A stretch of DNA of 64,000 bases, from positions 11,662,969 to 11,726,968 of the forward strand of contig NC_090288.1 in NCBI RefSeq assembly GCF_037392515.1, in the 5' to 3' direction. Within the stretch, counting starts at the first letter, position 1. Every line of letters begins with the position of its first letter. The translations under genes were made by a program, and so were the position numbers. The notes below the pieces were generated by a model that worked only from the letters and a program-made list of their open reading frames with translations, was not told the DNA's origin and made no database searches. Of the stretch, positions 21,960 through 33,280 are shown piece by piece. Origin of the DNA: Haliotis asinina. Taxonomy: Eukaryota; Mollusca; Gastropoda; Lepetellida; Haliotidae.

Positions 21960-22755
21960 GACATCAGAACGCAGGCAAACTGTATGTAGCGCAAATGGGG
22001 TTGCGCAGCATAGAGAACATGACAAGACTTCTTATATTCGAGCGAAGCGAACAAAGGTTGGCAACGTACTTTCCTCGCTTCGGATCGAAAACTATTTTTC
22101 ATGTGAAAATAAAATATCGCCACCATCAAAGGTGCACTCCCATTTCCTCACTTGGCTGTGCTCTCACATTTCGTACCCAATGTTCAGTAATTGCTCACGT
22201 GAAACATGTTTTATTCAACATTTTAAGCGCCACTCGTGGTATTCAGATCGTGCTTCGCCTCCATTACCCCTGCCAGCTTCCGGTTGAACGGAGTGATGGA
22301 ACAAGAATAAACATATGTTAAAAAGAAATACCATATTGCCTAATTTTATCATCATCCCGTTGGAATTTATTTGTCTTATCTGTCGTCGCTATTTTTAGAA
22401 TTTTCGTAACATTTATTCTATATAAAAACACTTCTGACGTAATGGGTGACTGAAGCAGGGCAGGTAACTGTAAGTATTCCATATAGAATACTACCCTCCT
22501 GTTCCTTCACTCCGTTGACCCGGTAGGTGGAAGGGGGAATGGAGGCAAAGAATGGTCTGATACACCATGGGTTGTGCTTAAAATGTTGAATAAAAATATT
22601 TCACGTGAGTAATTGTTTACCATGGGGTTTGAAAAGTCGGAGCACAACCCAGAGAAGAAGTAGGTATATACTTTTGATTGTGGCGATGATAAATTTTGAC
22701 CTGAAAAATATTTTTCGAACCGAATCGCGAAAAGTACGTTGCCAACGATAACTCT
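21960..22755. mobile_element. Inverted-repeat element (MITE-like), arms about 190 bp
   Basis: The left arm (about 22040-22230) and right arm (about 22570-22750) are inverted copies. They share TTGGCAACGTACTTT.C, TCGCCAC.ATCAAA and TCACGTGAAA.AT.TTTTATTCAACATTTTAAG landmarks. About 330 bases lie between them. No transposase is visible. A further one-arm copy begins the window (1-115), so it is dispersed. It could be a non-autonomous DNA element or a palindromic repeat. Confidence 0.55.
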
Positions 22756-22759
22756 ATTC

Positions 22760-24938
22760 CTGTTTGATTTCAGTGGTACTTACTATCACCGAAGTACTCA
22801 TATATTGTATGGCTGTTTTTGTTTTTGCTAATTTATTTTAAGGAACCAAACCTCTTTGGTACAACTAAAAGAAGGAGAAAAACATAGATGTTCAGACGTA
22901 ATTATTCCTAGAAGTTCACCTTATATTTTCAATTGTATTTCTGGAAAGGGTTTAATAATCATAAATGAGATTTGTTTTATTGGATATCCTAATAAAATCA
23001 ATAACGAGCAACACATGTCCACTCACAAATGCATAATGCTTGATTCAGCGAAAAAGGGGACTTTTTCCAAACCATGTATTTTATTGAGTTTTGACGTCAC
23101 TGAAATATGAACACGGCCTCTCCTCAAGTGAAACATTATCGCTTGACTAAAAATACAACATCTCTTCAAACAGTAATCAATCCTCCACAAGGAGACATCA
23201 ACCCGTTGAGAAGAGTGAAATCAAAATGCCAAAACAGGTATACATTAAATTTTTAGTAGCAGTAATGTTTATTTACCCTCAGCAATATTCAAGCTACTTG
23301 CCGTCATCCTGTAAACAGTCGAGTCTGGTCCTGACAATCCAGTGATTGATTAAACGATTGACTCTATGATGACTTGTGTCTATCTGGTCAGTGAGTCTGA
23401 CCATCTGATGCCATTTAATCACATCTGACAACTAGAATAAATTAATAAATCTGTAATCTGATAGTGTATAATAAATGAATGTTAATACGGTGTGTCCAGC
23501 TTGACCAGATCAAGTGGATACTAATTCATGTGACCATGTCACAACTGGTTGGGTCTATTATTGTGAAGGGGTGAACCACTGTCAGTTGATTGTGAGCATG
23601 TCCGAACAGCCGAGACAAGGTCTCCGTTTAACATTCTCTAATGAAGTTCACGCGACCTGCCGTTTGTGCTAACTGACCTGCCGGGACATGCATATGTAGC
23701 TCAGGTCAAGTTGAACAAGCTGTACCTTGGGCATACCAAGGTATGTGCACACGACAGTCTTCATCCCAGGACTGAAACAGAAAGGAGACAATTGAAGAAG
23801 CATATGATAGATCCTGAGTTCGATTCGGCAGAAAGAGAAACAAAACAAATTTCAATCGGGTGATGTGAAAAACATGAATAACAAACGTTGCCATCAGGAG
23901 AAGGCTGCAACGTCTGAGGGTACGTCCTCCCATCAGACGTCAATTTCCCAGACACCAACAGGTACATATGTCTGGCGTGGGAGCAGGCTTGTATAAACGT
24001 CCATTGATCAAGTGATGCTTTCACATAACAGTTATGCGATACGAACCTTTGTTACTGAGCACAACAACACACATTTTATGTGGGGAAACCAGACTTTGGG
24101 TAACACGGTAACACGTCCCTGGACAGAATGGTCTTTATGTGACAGAATGGTCAATTCTGTTTCCTCTTTTATAGTTTGGGCTTTTTGGGAAATGCTTCAA
24201 CACCATTCATTATGATCCCCATATGGTAAGAGTTTGATCGGCATTTTCATTATATGAAAACAACTAGAAAGAAACGTATATTAGCAAATGTTGAATGCCG
24301 TTCTTTTCACTATTTTGTAGACATTCTACGAGACGCCTCTTAACCGACCATTCTGTTGCATTGCAGTAGTTGCCGTCGATGCAAACGCCTCAGGAACACA
24401 TGCCAGTTTCCTGGACCCCTTGTAATTCTTACCCCTTTCAGAATGTATCTGATTGCTTTGTCCGATACTTTTCTTGAACCAGACTGCCATCTTGGTTTCA
24501 TTATCAGTAGCATATCAGTGATGCAGATGAAAGACCCGGATGTACCGACCCTGGACGCTCTTGAATCACGGTGGGTAGCCAATAATCGATATAGGGTGCT
24601 CTAGTCTCCATTATTAACGTGCATTGTCGATGGTTTCAAATTTCATAAAATACTCCTAACAAAACACATACAAGTCCATCTTGCAATTACAAACCGATTC
24701 CACGACCAATGGCTCTGTGGCCTTTGCTTCCAACTGCAAACAGGCGATGTTGCGTTTTGGTATCGTTTTGTCTCGGCAGTCTCACACTTCCAATGAAAAC
24801 TGCTGATTAACGTTTGACCTTATATTGTAATTTTCACTTCCACCATTCTCACGTAAACTCTGCATTCAATTTCCATCAGCTTAAAGACAGGCTCATCTGG
24901 TCTTACAGAAATTGCTTCTACGGCTACAAACGTTGCAC
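22760..24938. other. Intergenic, no gene seen
   Basis: Only an eroded SINE-1 piece at about 23275-23430 (CAGCAATATTCAAGCTACTT, GAGTCTGGTCCTGACAATCC) is recognised. The open frames are short and unsupported. Confidence 0.5.
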
Positions 24939-24939
24939 C

Positions 24940-25160
24940 CGTGAAGATCCGAGTTAGAACTGATCTTCTTTGGCCCATGCTTGTCGTAAGAGACGACTAA
25001 CGGGATCGGGTGGTCAGCTTTGTTGACACATGTCATCATATGTTATGTAGAGCAATGCTCATAATGTTGATCACTGGATTCTCTGACGCAATTATTTACA
25101 GACCGCGTCCATATAGAATAGAATACTGGTAATGCTTAGTACGGCGTAAAACTCACTACA
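24940..25160 (-). repeat. SINE-1, diverged
   Basis: Reverse-strand match with AGACGACTAACGGGATCGGG, TGACACATGTCATC, TTGATCACTGGATT and TACGGCGTAAAACTCAC. Confidence 0.75.
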
Positions 25161-25435
25161 AAAGTGGCATTTGTCGATCTTATCGATCATGAAAATTACA
25201 TGGACAAATATTGTCCCAAAATTAACTATTAAATAAATAAAAATATAAAACAAAAGAAAAAGGACGAAGAAAAGCACTGTAAACAGTTAGTGAAACCCTC
25301 TACAACAACGTTAGTAACAGCATGTATGTTGATAATGTCGCTCTAATAAATATGCCACTTCAGAGATAAGATCTTTTTTTAAAATCTCTTGAGAATCGCT
25401 GACGTGACGTGCGAAAAGGAGGCAACTACTGCGCT

Positions 25436-25606
25436 GATTTATCACAAGGTGGCGCACGTGACGTCAATTCATGATAGCGGGCCCGTCGCTTAGCCAATCA
25501 GTTGTTGGATTCGAAAGCAAAATTTTCTAAGGCGATGGCGCTAAAACATTCAGATATCTTTATGTCTTGTGGGCGTTTCATTTGAGTAATATATATATAA
25601 ATACAC
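25436..25606 (+). promoter_or_regulatory. A4 promoter: conserved upstream block, CCAAT and TATA boxes
   Basis: TTTATCACAAGGTGGCGC directly followed by ACGTGACGTCA spans 25438-25466. AGCCAATCAG (25492-25501) is a CCAAT box. A TATATATATAAATA run is near 25590-25603, about 100 bp before the ATG. The first block is shared with A2, A3 and psiA in the same orientation. Confidence 0.6.
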
Positions 25607-25702
25607 TTCGGGCTCTAATCCAGATCAGAGGCATATACAAGAAAACTGTATTTTGCAGGAAGAGAGTTCAAGTAAATCGTGCCTCTGAATTTCTAGTTGA
25701 TC

Positions 25703-27213
25703 ATGGTATTTCGAATTGCACTCGCTTGCCTTCTGGTGGCCATGGCAACAGCCTCAACACCCGTGGGTAGCTGTGTATCTACAACCAGCCCGGATTACAG
25801 AAAGGATCCCGATGACTGCTCGGTGTATTATTTGTGTGTAAATAATAACTTGTACAAATACGAGTGTTCAAACCTCGTGTTCGATCCTTGGACCCAAACA
25901 TGCGCCTCCCCGGGATCCATCTACGACAGCTGTAAGTATTAAACTCTATATTCAGACTGTGGTAGTGTAACAGAACGCCACAGCGTTAGCTCGTCACGCC
26001 TAAAGCCTGGATTCGATTCCCCATATGGTCCAATGTGGGATGCTCGTTTCAGGCGTCCATTGCCGTGATACCCTGGACAACTGCAGAGGGGCGGTGGGGT
26101 AGCTTAGTGGTTAAAGTGTTCGCCCAGGTTCGATTCCTCACATGGGTATAATGTGTGAAACCCATTTCTGGTGTCCTCAGCCGTGATATTACTTGAATGG
26201 GCTTAAAATCACTCACTCACTCACTAATTATAATCAGGAGCTATTTGAAACTCGTTCATGCAGGACTTATGTCAGAACAATTTCGATCATTGAAACCTTC
26301 TTGTTAATGGAACATCATGTCAAAGAGCAACTCTGTGGAATAATTACTTATAAACATACAAATGTTGTTTCGTCATTCCAGTGTTGAAAGTGTGTTGTTT
26401 ATTTCCCACGAATAATAATAATAATAAAACCAAAAACAGAAAAACCAACCCCCCAACCCCCCCCCCCCCCAAACCAAACAAAAACTAACCAAAAAACCCA
26501 AAAAAACAAACAAACAAACAAAAACAACAAACAACCAAAAAACAAAACGACACAGGTATAAATTGGAATTGTTGGGAAACTGGCTGCTCGTCAGTCTTGA
26601 TTTATTTTAGTCTTATTCAGGAAGCCTCTGCGGTCAGTTGCTTTGAAAATTTGAAAATCTGTGGACCATATCCTGAAATCTTAGGAAACATCTTATTAAA
26701 TTAAATTAAATTAAATTAAATTAAATTAAATTATTCCAAATAATATATGTTCTTTGCCAGGTACCGAGACAGAGAAGGAGACAGAGGCAAGCTGTCCCCC
26801 CGAGTCTACAGCCCTGATTCCCCACCCGTCTCACTGTGCCCAGTACTTCAACTGTTCCGCTTCAAAGCATGGGTACTTCTGGCCTGAACATCTAAGGGAG
26901 TGTCCCTACCCACAACTCTACAACGACATTACGAAACAGTGTGAGCACTACACCATGGTCGACTGCGGCGACAGATTTGAACCTACAGCTCAGTGTGAGT
27001 ATTTCGTAAACTTTTATACATGTGGTTCAAAGAAAAGTCGCAATAAGCGCATTTAAGCAGGTGTCGGGCTTAACCAATTGTGTGACTGGGAACATTATAC
27101 GTGTATAATCAAATTGGAGTAGGAAAACCAGTTCAACTATTTCTTCTCAGTCTGAGATGATTACTGTCCATTTGGCCACACCAGGTGCCATCCTCCTAGT
27201 TGTCCTAATCTGA

Positions 27214-27249
<36 letters not shown>

Positions 27250-27910
27250 CCACTCACGATTGGCATGAGATGCCAGGCTTCTATTGCAGTCCACGATCAT
27301 ACAAAACGTATTAACGATACAGATTTAGGCTGTGCCTGACTCACTTTAGTATCCCAGCCCTGATGGAACTGCTAAAACCGATAACTAACCTCACTCATTC
27401 ACATTATTTGGTTCCGACCTGATTTCCTAGACATTGAAAACCTGTAGCTGAGAGTTTGACACGATTTTCCAATGCTTCATTTTTTAAAGAATACTCGATT
27501 TCCTTAGAGTTATGACTTAACAAACCAGTAGTCTGTATCGACGCCTGGTGTTTCTTTGGTATAGTAAAATGGTAACCGTCTTTGACATGCATTACTTCGG
27601 GATTTCCTCCCACGTAAGTTTTAAGCAGCGCTAAACTAAACTTATCTCACTCACTAAATCAGTCACCATCTCTTTGACAGGCGACTACCGCGGGAACCAG
27701 TGCGAGGCTGCTCACTGCAGACCCTGCTATTTGACCTACCCAGTTTGCAAGGGTCTTCCCGACGGCTTGAACCAGTGGGTGGGGATGTCCGACTCCGCGT
27801 ACTTCGCCGTATGTGTGGATGAACGGATGGTGTATTCGGGCATGTGTTCTCAGGAACACGGACGACAGATCTTCGACAAAGTCAAAAGAATGTGCATTGA
27901 GATTGCTTGA
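25703..27910 (+). CDS. A4: three-module CBM14 secreted protein, 230 aa (exons 25703-25931, 26761-26994, 27681-27910)
   Basis: The ATG at 25703 starts a signal peptide (MVFRIALACLLVAMATAS). Module 1 has the canonical six Cys at residues 24, 39, 45, 55, 67 and 77, with DDCSVYYLC and FDPWTQTC. Module 2 has Cys 88, 102, 108, 124, 137 and 145 (HCAQYFNC, QCEHYTMVDC). Module 3, residues 155-230, is a variant with Cys 155, 162, 167, 170, 177, 199, 210 and 226 (CKGLPDGLNQWVG, YFAVC, IFDKVKRMC). Residues 77 and 155 are Cys codons split by the two phase-1 introns. Donors are T|GTAAGT and T|GTGAGT; acceptors are TTGCCAG and TTGACAG. Peritrophin-A modules bind chitin or other polymeric glycans outside cells; the ligand here is not known. 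A2 is a close paralogue on the other strand. Intron 1 contains a SINE-2, a (AAAC)-rich tract and an (ATTAA)n pentamer run just before exon 2. Confidence 0.9.
26085..26226 (+). repeat. SINE-2, nearly complete, in A4 intron 1
   Basis: GGGGCGGTGGGGTAGCTTAG head, B box GGTTCGATTCC, GTGTGAAACCCATTTCTGG, tail CACTCACTCACTC. Confidence 0.85.
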
Positions 27911-28228
27911 AGATGTGAAGATCAAGAACCAGTTTCTTGCAGCTCGTACAGTTTCTGAACTTCCTCTTTCATGATTGGTCATTCCTTATTTGGCAGTGAT
28001 GCTCACTTAGGGGTCACGTGATGGTCCTCTTTCTTCTGCATATTCCGGCAAGACTTGAGCTGACATTCACCAACTATACTCAGATTTAAATATTCAAGTA
28101 TCTTTCAGGTGTTCAATCAGATGTAACTTGTGATGCCTAACTTGAATTTTCGAATTTTGGTGCTTGTGTCAGTACCATGAATACACATTTTGTTGCCTTG
28201 ATCCTTTGCACTTAATGAACAATGTAAT

Positions 28229-28262
28229 ATATGTTACAAAATAAAGTCTGAATAAAAACACT
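28229..28262 (+). terminator. A4 poly(A) signals
   Basis: Two AATAAA hexamers (in ACAAAATAAAGTC and CTGAATAAAAAC) lie about 330-345 bp after the A4 stop codon. A3 has a comparable CTGAATAAAT in its 3' flank. Confidence 0.6.
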
Positions 28263-28896
28263 TGAAGAATTGTCCAGTCAGTTATTTAATATGTACACAC
28301 TGTAAGTCCCAATGCAGGCGGTATCAGCTACCATTCGCTCGTTTCTTTTTCAATATGTGGTCCTTCAGATTAGCCGTACGACAGCCGTACGATAGCCGTA
28401 CGCGTGTTCGTGGTTGTAGCAAGAACCATTTGACGGGGTTCATTGGTGGCGGAGTTGTATCTATCACATGACTGCATTCGTGACCAACTCGTGTTATAGA
28501 TGTGGGTTTTTTTTGTTTTTGCTTATCTGCTTAAAGTGAAGTAGAAAACATGTTTGTTAACATTCTGACGTACGTATTACCACATCTTCACCTTATATTT
28601 GCAACTATATTTCTGAAAAGTGTTTAATGATCACAAATGGGATTATTTTCTTTTTGGTTATGTAATAAAATCTATTAAAAAAACCTAGCTGCATTAAATC
28701 CCAAATCAGGAACTCAAAAGTAACATAAAATTATTACTCTGATTGAACATTCGGGTAATGTTGCTGTCACAAGGAATTTGAAATGAACTAGCTAAAAATA
28801 CATGATTCACCAAAGAAAAGTGACACTAAAATATTTCCAGAGATCTGAAATACATACCAAATGCTAAATATTAAAGCTGATTAGTTACATAGAGAT

Positions 28897-29030
28897 ATAT
28901 AGTGAAGAGCAAAAGAAACGCAACTCTGACTTTTTGTCAAGTTTTTAAATAGAAGACATAAACATGAACGTTTACTTTTAAGAGATTTCATTTTTTTCGA
29001 AAATTGCGTTTCTTTGGCTTTTAAGTATAG
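28897..29030. mobile_element. Small MITE with Tc1-like inverted ends
   Basis: The ends TATAGTGAAGAGCAAAAGAA and its near-inverse (CTATACTTAAAAGCCAAAGA, reading the other strand) flank about 70 bases with no coding capacity. The flanking bases are TA. AGAAACGCAA in the ends resembles ends of Tc1/mariner elements, including the one at 58.6 kb. The copy in the other arm is at about 37043-37178. Confidence 0.55.
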
Positions 29031-29075
29031 TATTATTGCTTTGAAACTCGTAGCGATATATAATTACAAGCACGG

Positions 29076-29610
29076 GGCATGGTGGACGAGTTGGCTAAGG
29101 AGCCAGGCTAGTGATCCAGCGAGGTTGAGGTTTCGGGATCGAGCCCACCTGTGACCGGGTGTAAAAACCTTGGAGTCAACTTTGTGTGCAGACTCTTTCA
29201 GTGTTGTCACAACCCCTAGTGCACTGTACACAACCCTGTGCACTTAAAAGAACCCACGAATCCGTTGGTATATGACCGGATGGTGGCCACATGAACACGT
29301 GTATACACCTAGTTGCGGGTACGGCAACGTGCAGTAAACTTGGAGAAAGTGCTGTGACTATGTGTCCCAGTCCACCCAACTGTGAATTGGGTACCTCGTT
29401 AGGATGAGAGAGCCACAATAAACTCGGTGCGCCTAGTGGCAGCAAGAGTTGTATACTCCCTAGGGAGTTGAGATTGAAATACGATGTGCTGTTGAGATTG
29501 ACATCCGGTGATCGAGGGAAAATACCTAGTGCCTAGAGAAATTGCCTTGCAGTTTGATTTGTGCGCTATACAAGAACACTTATAATAATAATAATAATAA
29601 TAATAATAAA
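29076..29610 (+). repeat. tRNA-headed SINE with (TAA)n tail
   Basis: The head has an A-box-like TGGACGAGTTGGCTAAGGAG and a B-box-like TTTCGGGATCGAGCCC. The body runs to GTGCGCTATACAAGAACACT and then (AAT)9. A second copy is at 3265-3645, and a reversed, tail-less copy is in the right arm of the inverted repeat (about 36635-36995). Confidence 0.65.
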
Positions 29611-32600
29611 ATTACAGACAAACAAGGAGAAAAACATCTTACAACTCCGCAGCCCAGTCAGCCTTCCTCCGGTAGTGACACCAACCACACTGGAGATGGG
29701 ACTTGCCCCAGGGGAAGGCACAGAACCCGACCAAGAATATCTTGGTCACAACATCTAAAATCCACACTACTTGAATGTGCGATGGCGACTGGATGGCCTG
29801 ACAATCCACGCATAAATGGCAAATCGCTTAAGCTGCACTGGGACAATGCCATGCCCATGTATGCTTACCTGACGGAGCAAAATCTCCGAGATCAACTCCG
29901 GAGGCTAAAACATCTTATGCCCCGTGAGCCAGTTCAACCCACAACTGGTGCCCGTCAGGAACCTTTGCAAGAGCAAAATACTCAGGTGGCAGCAGACCCA
30001 AAACTTCTTATGGACGTCCGCGTCAACCTCTTTCCTCTTCCTGGTGGAAACTCTTCCGAGAAAGAGACAATTGGCCCCGAAATTTTGGACCCTCAATCTT
30101 CCTCTTCTTCAGTTGCAGACCTTACCGAAAACCCTGTTTATATTTTGTTTACTTCTATTTATGAGGAAATTTGTGATTTACCTTTAGAGAAACGGAGGCC
30201 AATTAAACAACTAAACATGTCTTTTCCCAAAAATGAAATTGATTTACTTAATGAAATTATCTCTTTAAAACTTCCTGCGGACTGTTCATTACATGAAGTA
30301 AATTGTTGTGTCTATGCTGCCGCTCGAACCTTGGAGGAACTTCACACAGTTTCCAAAGAAAAGTCTTCTAATACTACTAAAAATAAACCAAGAAAAAACC
30401 GGTTTCAAGTAAAATTAACAGAAACTAGAAAATATATTTCCTGGATAGAACTGTGCCTGAAATTAAGATCATCAGGGAATCCCATGTCTAAACGACAAAA
30501 GGCAATCTGGAGAAAATTAAAATTACAGTACAAAACAACAAAAGAAAATGTACTTCTCCAAATTGTCGATTCCCTTAAGGCAAAAATAAAAGTTTGGACT
30601 GAAAGAAAGAAAAAATGGGAAAAGAGAAACAAATTTATCAAACAAAATAAACTTTTCAAAAATAATGAAAAGCAATTCTATAGGCAACTTAAAACAAGTG
30701 GTGATGGTGAGCATGATAAACGGCCTCCCATGGCTGCCAATGAAAGGTTCTGGAAACAGTTGTGGTCTGTACCCGGCAACTGTAACCTGGAGGCACCATG
30801 GGTCAGTGATTATGACCATGCAATGCATGAGAAAGTAACTAGGTCGTTTGTGTGTTACATCTCACCAGATTGCCTTAAAAGTGTCATTAAAAAGTCCAAA
30901 TCTAATACAGCTCCAGGGCCTGATGGCATTCGAAACCGGTACTGGAAACTGTTTCCCTGTGTCCAAGCACCACTCCTTCACTGTTTCAATTCTCTTGTGG
31001 ATACAGGTGATGTTCCTCCATGGTTCTGCAAAGGTCGCACAATACTCCTTCCCAAAACAGGAGACTTGACTGATCCCAAAAACTTCCGCCCTATCACATG
31101 TCTAAATACTCATTATAAATTATTCACAGGGTGTTTGACAAACCTCGTGTCATGTTACTGCTCTTCCAATGAGATAATTTACAGGGAGCAGAAGGGGGCG
31201 AGAAAGGGATGTTGGGGGTGCAAGGGTCAACTTCTTGTACAGAAAATGATTTTGGAAGAGGCTAAAACATATCACCGCAACCTCTCCATGTGCTGGATAG
31301 ACTACAAAAAGGCATACGACTCTGTCCCTCACGAATGGATTCTGAAGTCTCTTCAGTGTATTGACCTCCCTGAGCGATTACTTCATTTACTCAAGTCTTT
31401 AATGAGTTGCTGGTCGACTCAACTTGAGATGTACTCACAAGGGCAGGTGCAGACTTCGGAATCTATTCCAATTAGAAGGGGAATTTTCCAGGGGGACTCC
31501 TTTAGTCCTTTGCTTTTTTGTCTGTCTCTGAATCCTTTGAGTTTTCTGCTCAATAGGGAGGAGGGCTATCATCCCGGACCTCCTCAGCACAGATCCCCAA
31601 CACCTCTTACTCATCTCCTCTACATGGATGACATCGAGCTCCTTGCCAAGGGAGAGACCAATTTGAAAGAACAGGTTCTCCTTGTCGAGTCCGTCTCTAA
31701 TGATATAGGCATGACGTTTGGACTCGACAAATGTAATACTCTTCATTTGAAACGTGGCAAGGTAACTAATGATGGATCGGTCAAGTTACAAGGGGGAGGA
31801 GTTATTGAGCATCTTGTGGAAGATCAGGCCTACACCTATCTTGGAATGCAAGTTCGAGACAAGCTCCAGAATGCCTTTGCTGTGCCAGTCCTCTCCTATT
31901 CCTTTGGAGTAGTGGATTGGACAAAACAAGACATCCAGAGTCTTGACCGCCTGACCAGAAGGATCATGTCTGATAACAGAGCACACCACCCTCGTTCCTC
32001 TCTTAATCGTTTATATATGCCAATCAATTTAGGAGGTCGGGGTTTGATTAATGTGGAAGCTCTTCATGACAGAATGTTATTGTGTACTTTTGCACATATT
32101 TATTTGTCAGATGATCCTCTGGTGATGCACGTCAAGATTCATGATGAAAGCAAGGAATTCCACAGCTACTTTAAGCGTGCCAAGGTTGTTGGACACAATT
32201 TGAAATTTGAAGTTGATTTTGTTGATGGCGATGTACTGCTGGACGGTACAGTGATGGGAGTAAACCAGGTGAAGTCTTTCACCAAGTCTGCCCAGAGTCG
32301 GTCCTTTGTGGAGAAGCTTTCGGAGAAGCCATTGCATCGTGTTTACATGCAGTGTGTGGAACAGAACAGCAATCCAACCGACTCCTTCGCCTGGATGAAG
32401 TCGGCTGGTCTCAAATGTGAAACTGAGGGCTTCCTTTTTGCTGCTCAGGACCAGTCACTTCCCACTCGCAATCGCCAGAATGTGATTCTTAAAGAAAACA
32501 TCAATGTGAAATGTCGTCTTTGCAATGAATTTACAGAGACTGTCCAACACCTTGTCAGTGGATGCCCTTCCTTGGCACAAACAGCATATCTTAAAAGACA

Positions 32601-33262
32601 TGATGGCATGGCTCGCTGCTTTTATCATCGTCTCCGCCATGCCTGTGGCTTTGACTCCGAGGTCCATCCATGGTATGACCCTGAACATGTCCAGGGCGTC
32701 CTGGAAAATGATGCTTTTAAACTTCTCTGGAATATGCCAATATACAGCCTGAGACGAATTCCAGCCAACAAACCTGATCTTGTCCTTTTTGATAAAACCA
32801 ATGCAATTATTTATATCATTGAATTTTCTGTCCCCTTTGACAGCAATGTGATTGGCAAGATTCAGGAAAAGCATGATAAATATGCGGACCTCGCCTTTGA
32901 AATGTCTCGCTTGCATCCCAAGTACACTGTCGTCAGGCTCTCCATTGTTCTCGGTGCCCTTGGTTTGGTACCTCCTGATCTCTTGGCGCAGATGAGGAGA
33001 GTGCCCGGGTTCTCCACCGGGAGCACAGCCCTTCTGACAATCTGGGTAATGCAGAAGGCTGCAGTGTTGGGGAGCCTCCATATTCTCCGGAAAGTTCTTG
33101 GTGGGTTCGACTAGGCAGTGTTTCCTGGGAGAAGTCCCATTCGCTGTCTGGGCTGCGTGTAGAGGGGGCGAGGGCCCTGAGCTGATGATGAGCTTGACCA
33201 GCCTGACTGTGCCAGGATCACCCGAACCCTCTCTGCTGCATTTTCATTCTAATCTGTAAAAT
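29583..33262 (+). mobile_element. Dong/R4-like LINE, long copy with open ORF
   Basis: One frame is open from the upstream (AAT)n tract to TAG at 33112-33114, about 1,170 residues of element sequence. In the frame counted from 29542: RT motif A (CWIDYKKAYDSVP, Asp 587), motif B (RRGIFQGDSFSPLLF), motif C YMDD (694-697), a CX2CX8HX4C finger (Cys 991, 994, His 1003, Cys 1008) and a C-terminal restriction-like endonuclease (KPD 1077-1079, IIEF with Glu 1094, then EKHDKYADL). This order is that of site-specific R2/R4/Dong-type LINEs. Relative to copy 2, 33 residues between RT and finger are missing in frame. The true start codon is uncertain because the frame opens inside the microsatellite. The 3' UTR ends CTGTAA(AATAAT)n. 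Confidence 0.88.
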
Positions 33263-33280
33263 AATAATAATAATAATAAA

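Larger units (their letters stand above)
27967..29439 (+). repeat. Left arm of a 1.47-kb inverted repeat
   Basis: It matches the reverse complement of 36635-38115 almost throughout, with a few substitutions and small indels. The arm starts inside the A4 3' UTR, includes its poly(A) signals, a MITE and most of a SINE, and ends at GCCTAGTGG. About 7.2 kb separates the arms. Confidence 0.9.

Noticed and set aside
32455-33081. Reverse-strand open frame of about 208 residues, repeated at 34528-35154
   Set aside because: It is antisense to the conserved C-terminal part of the LINE ORF.
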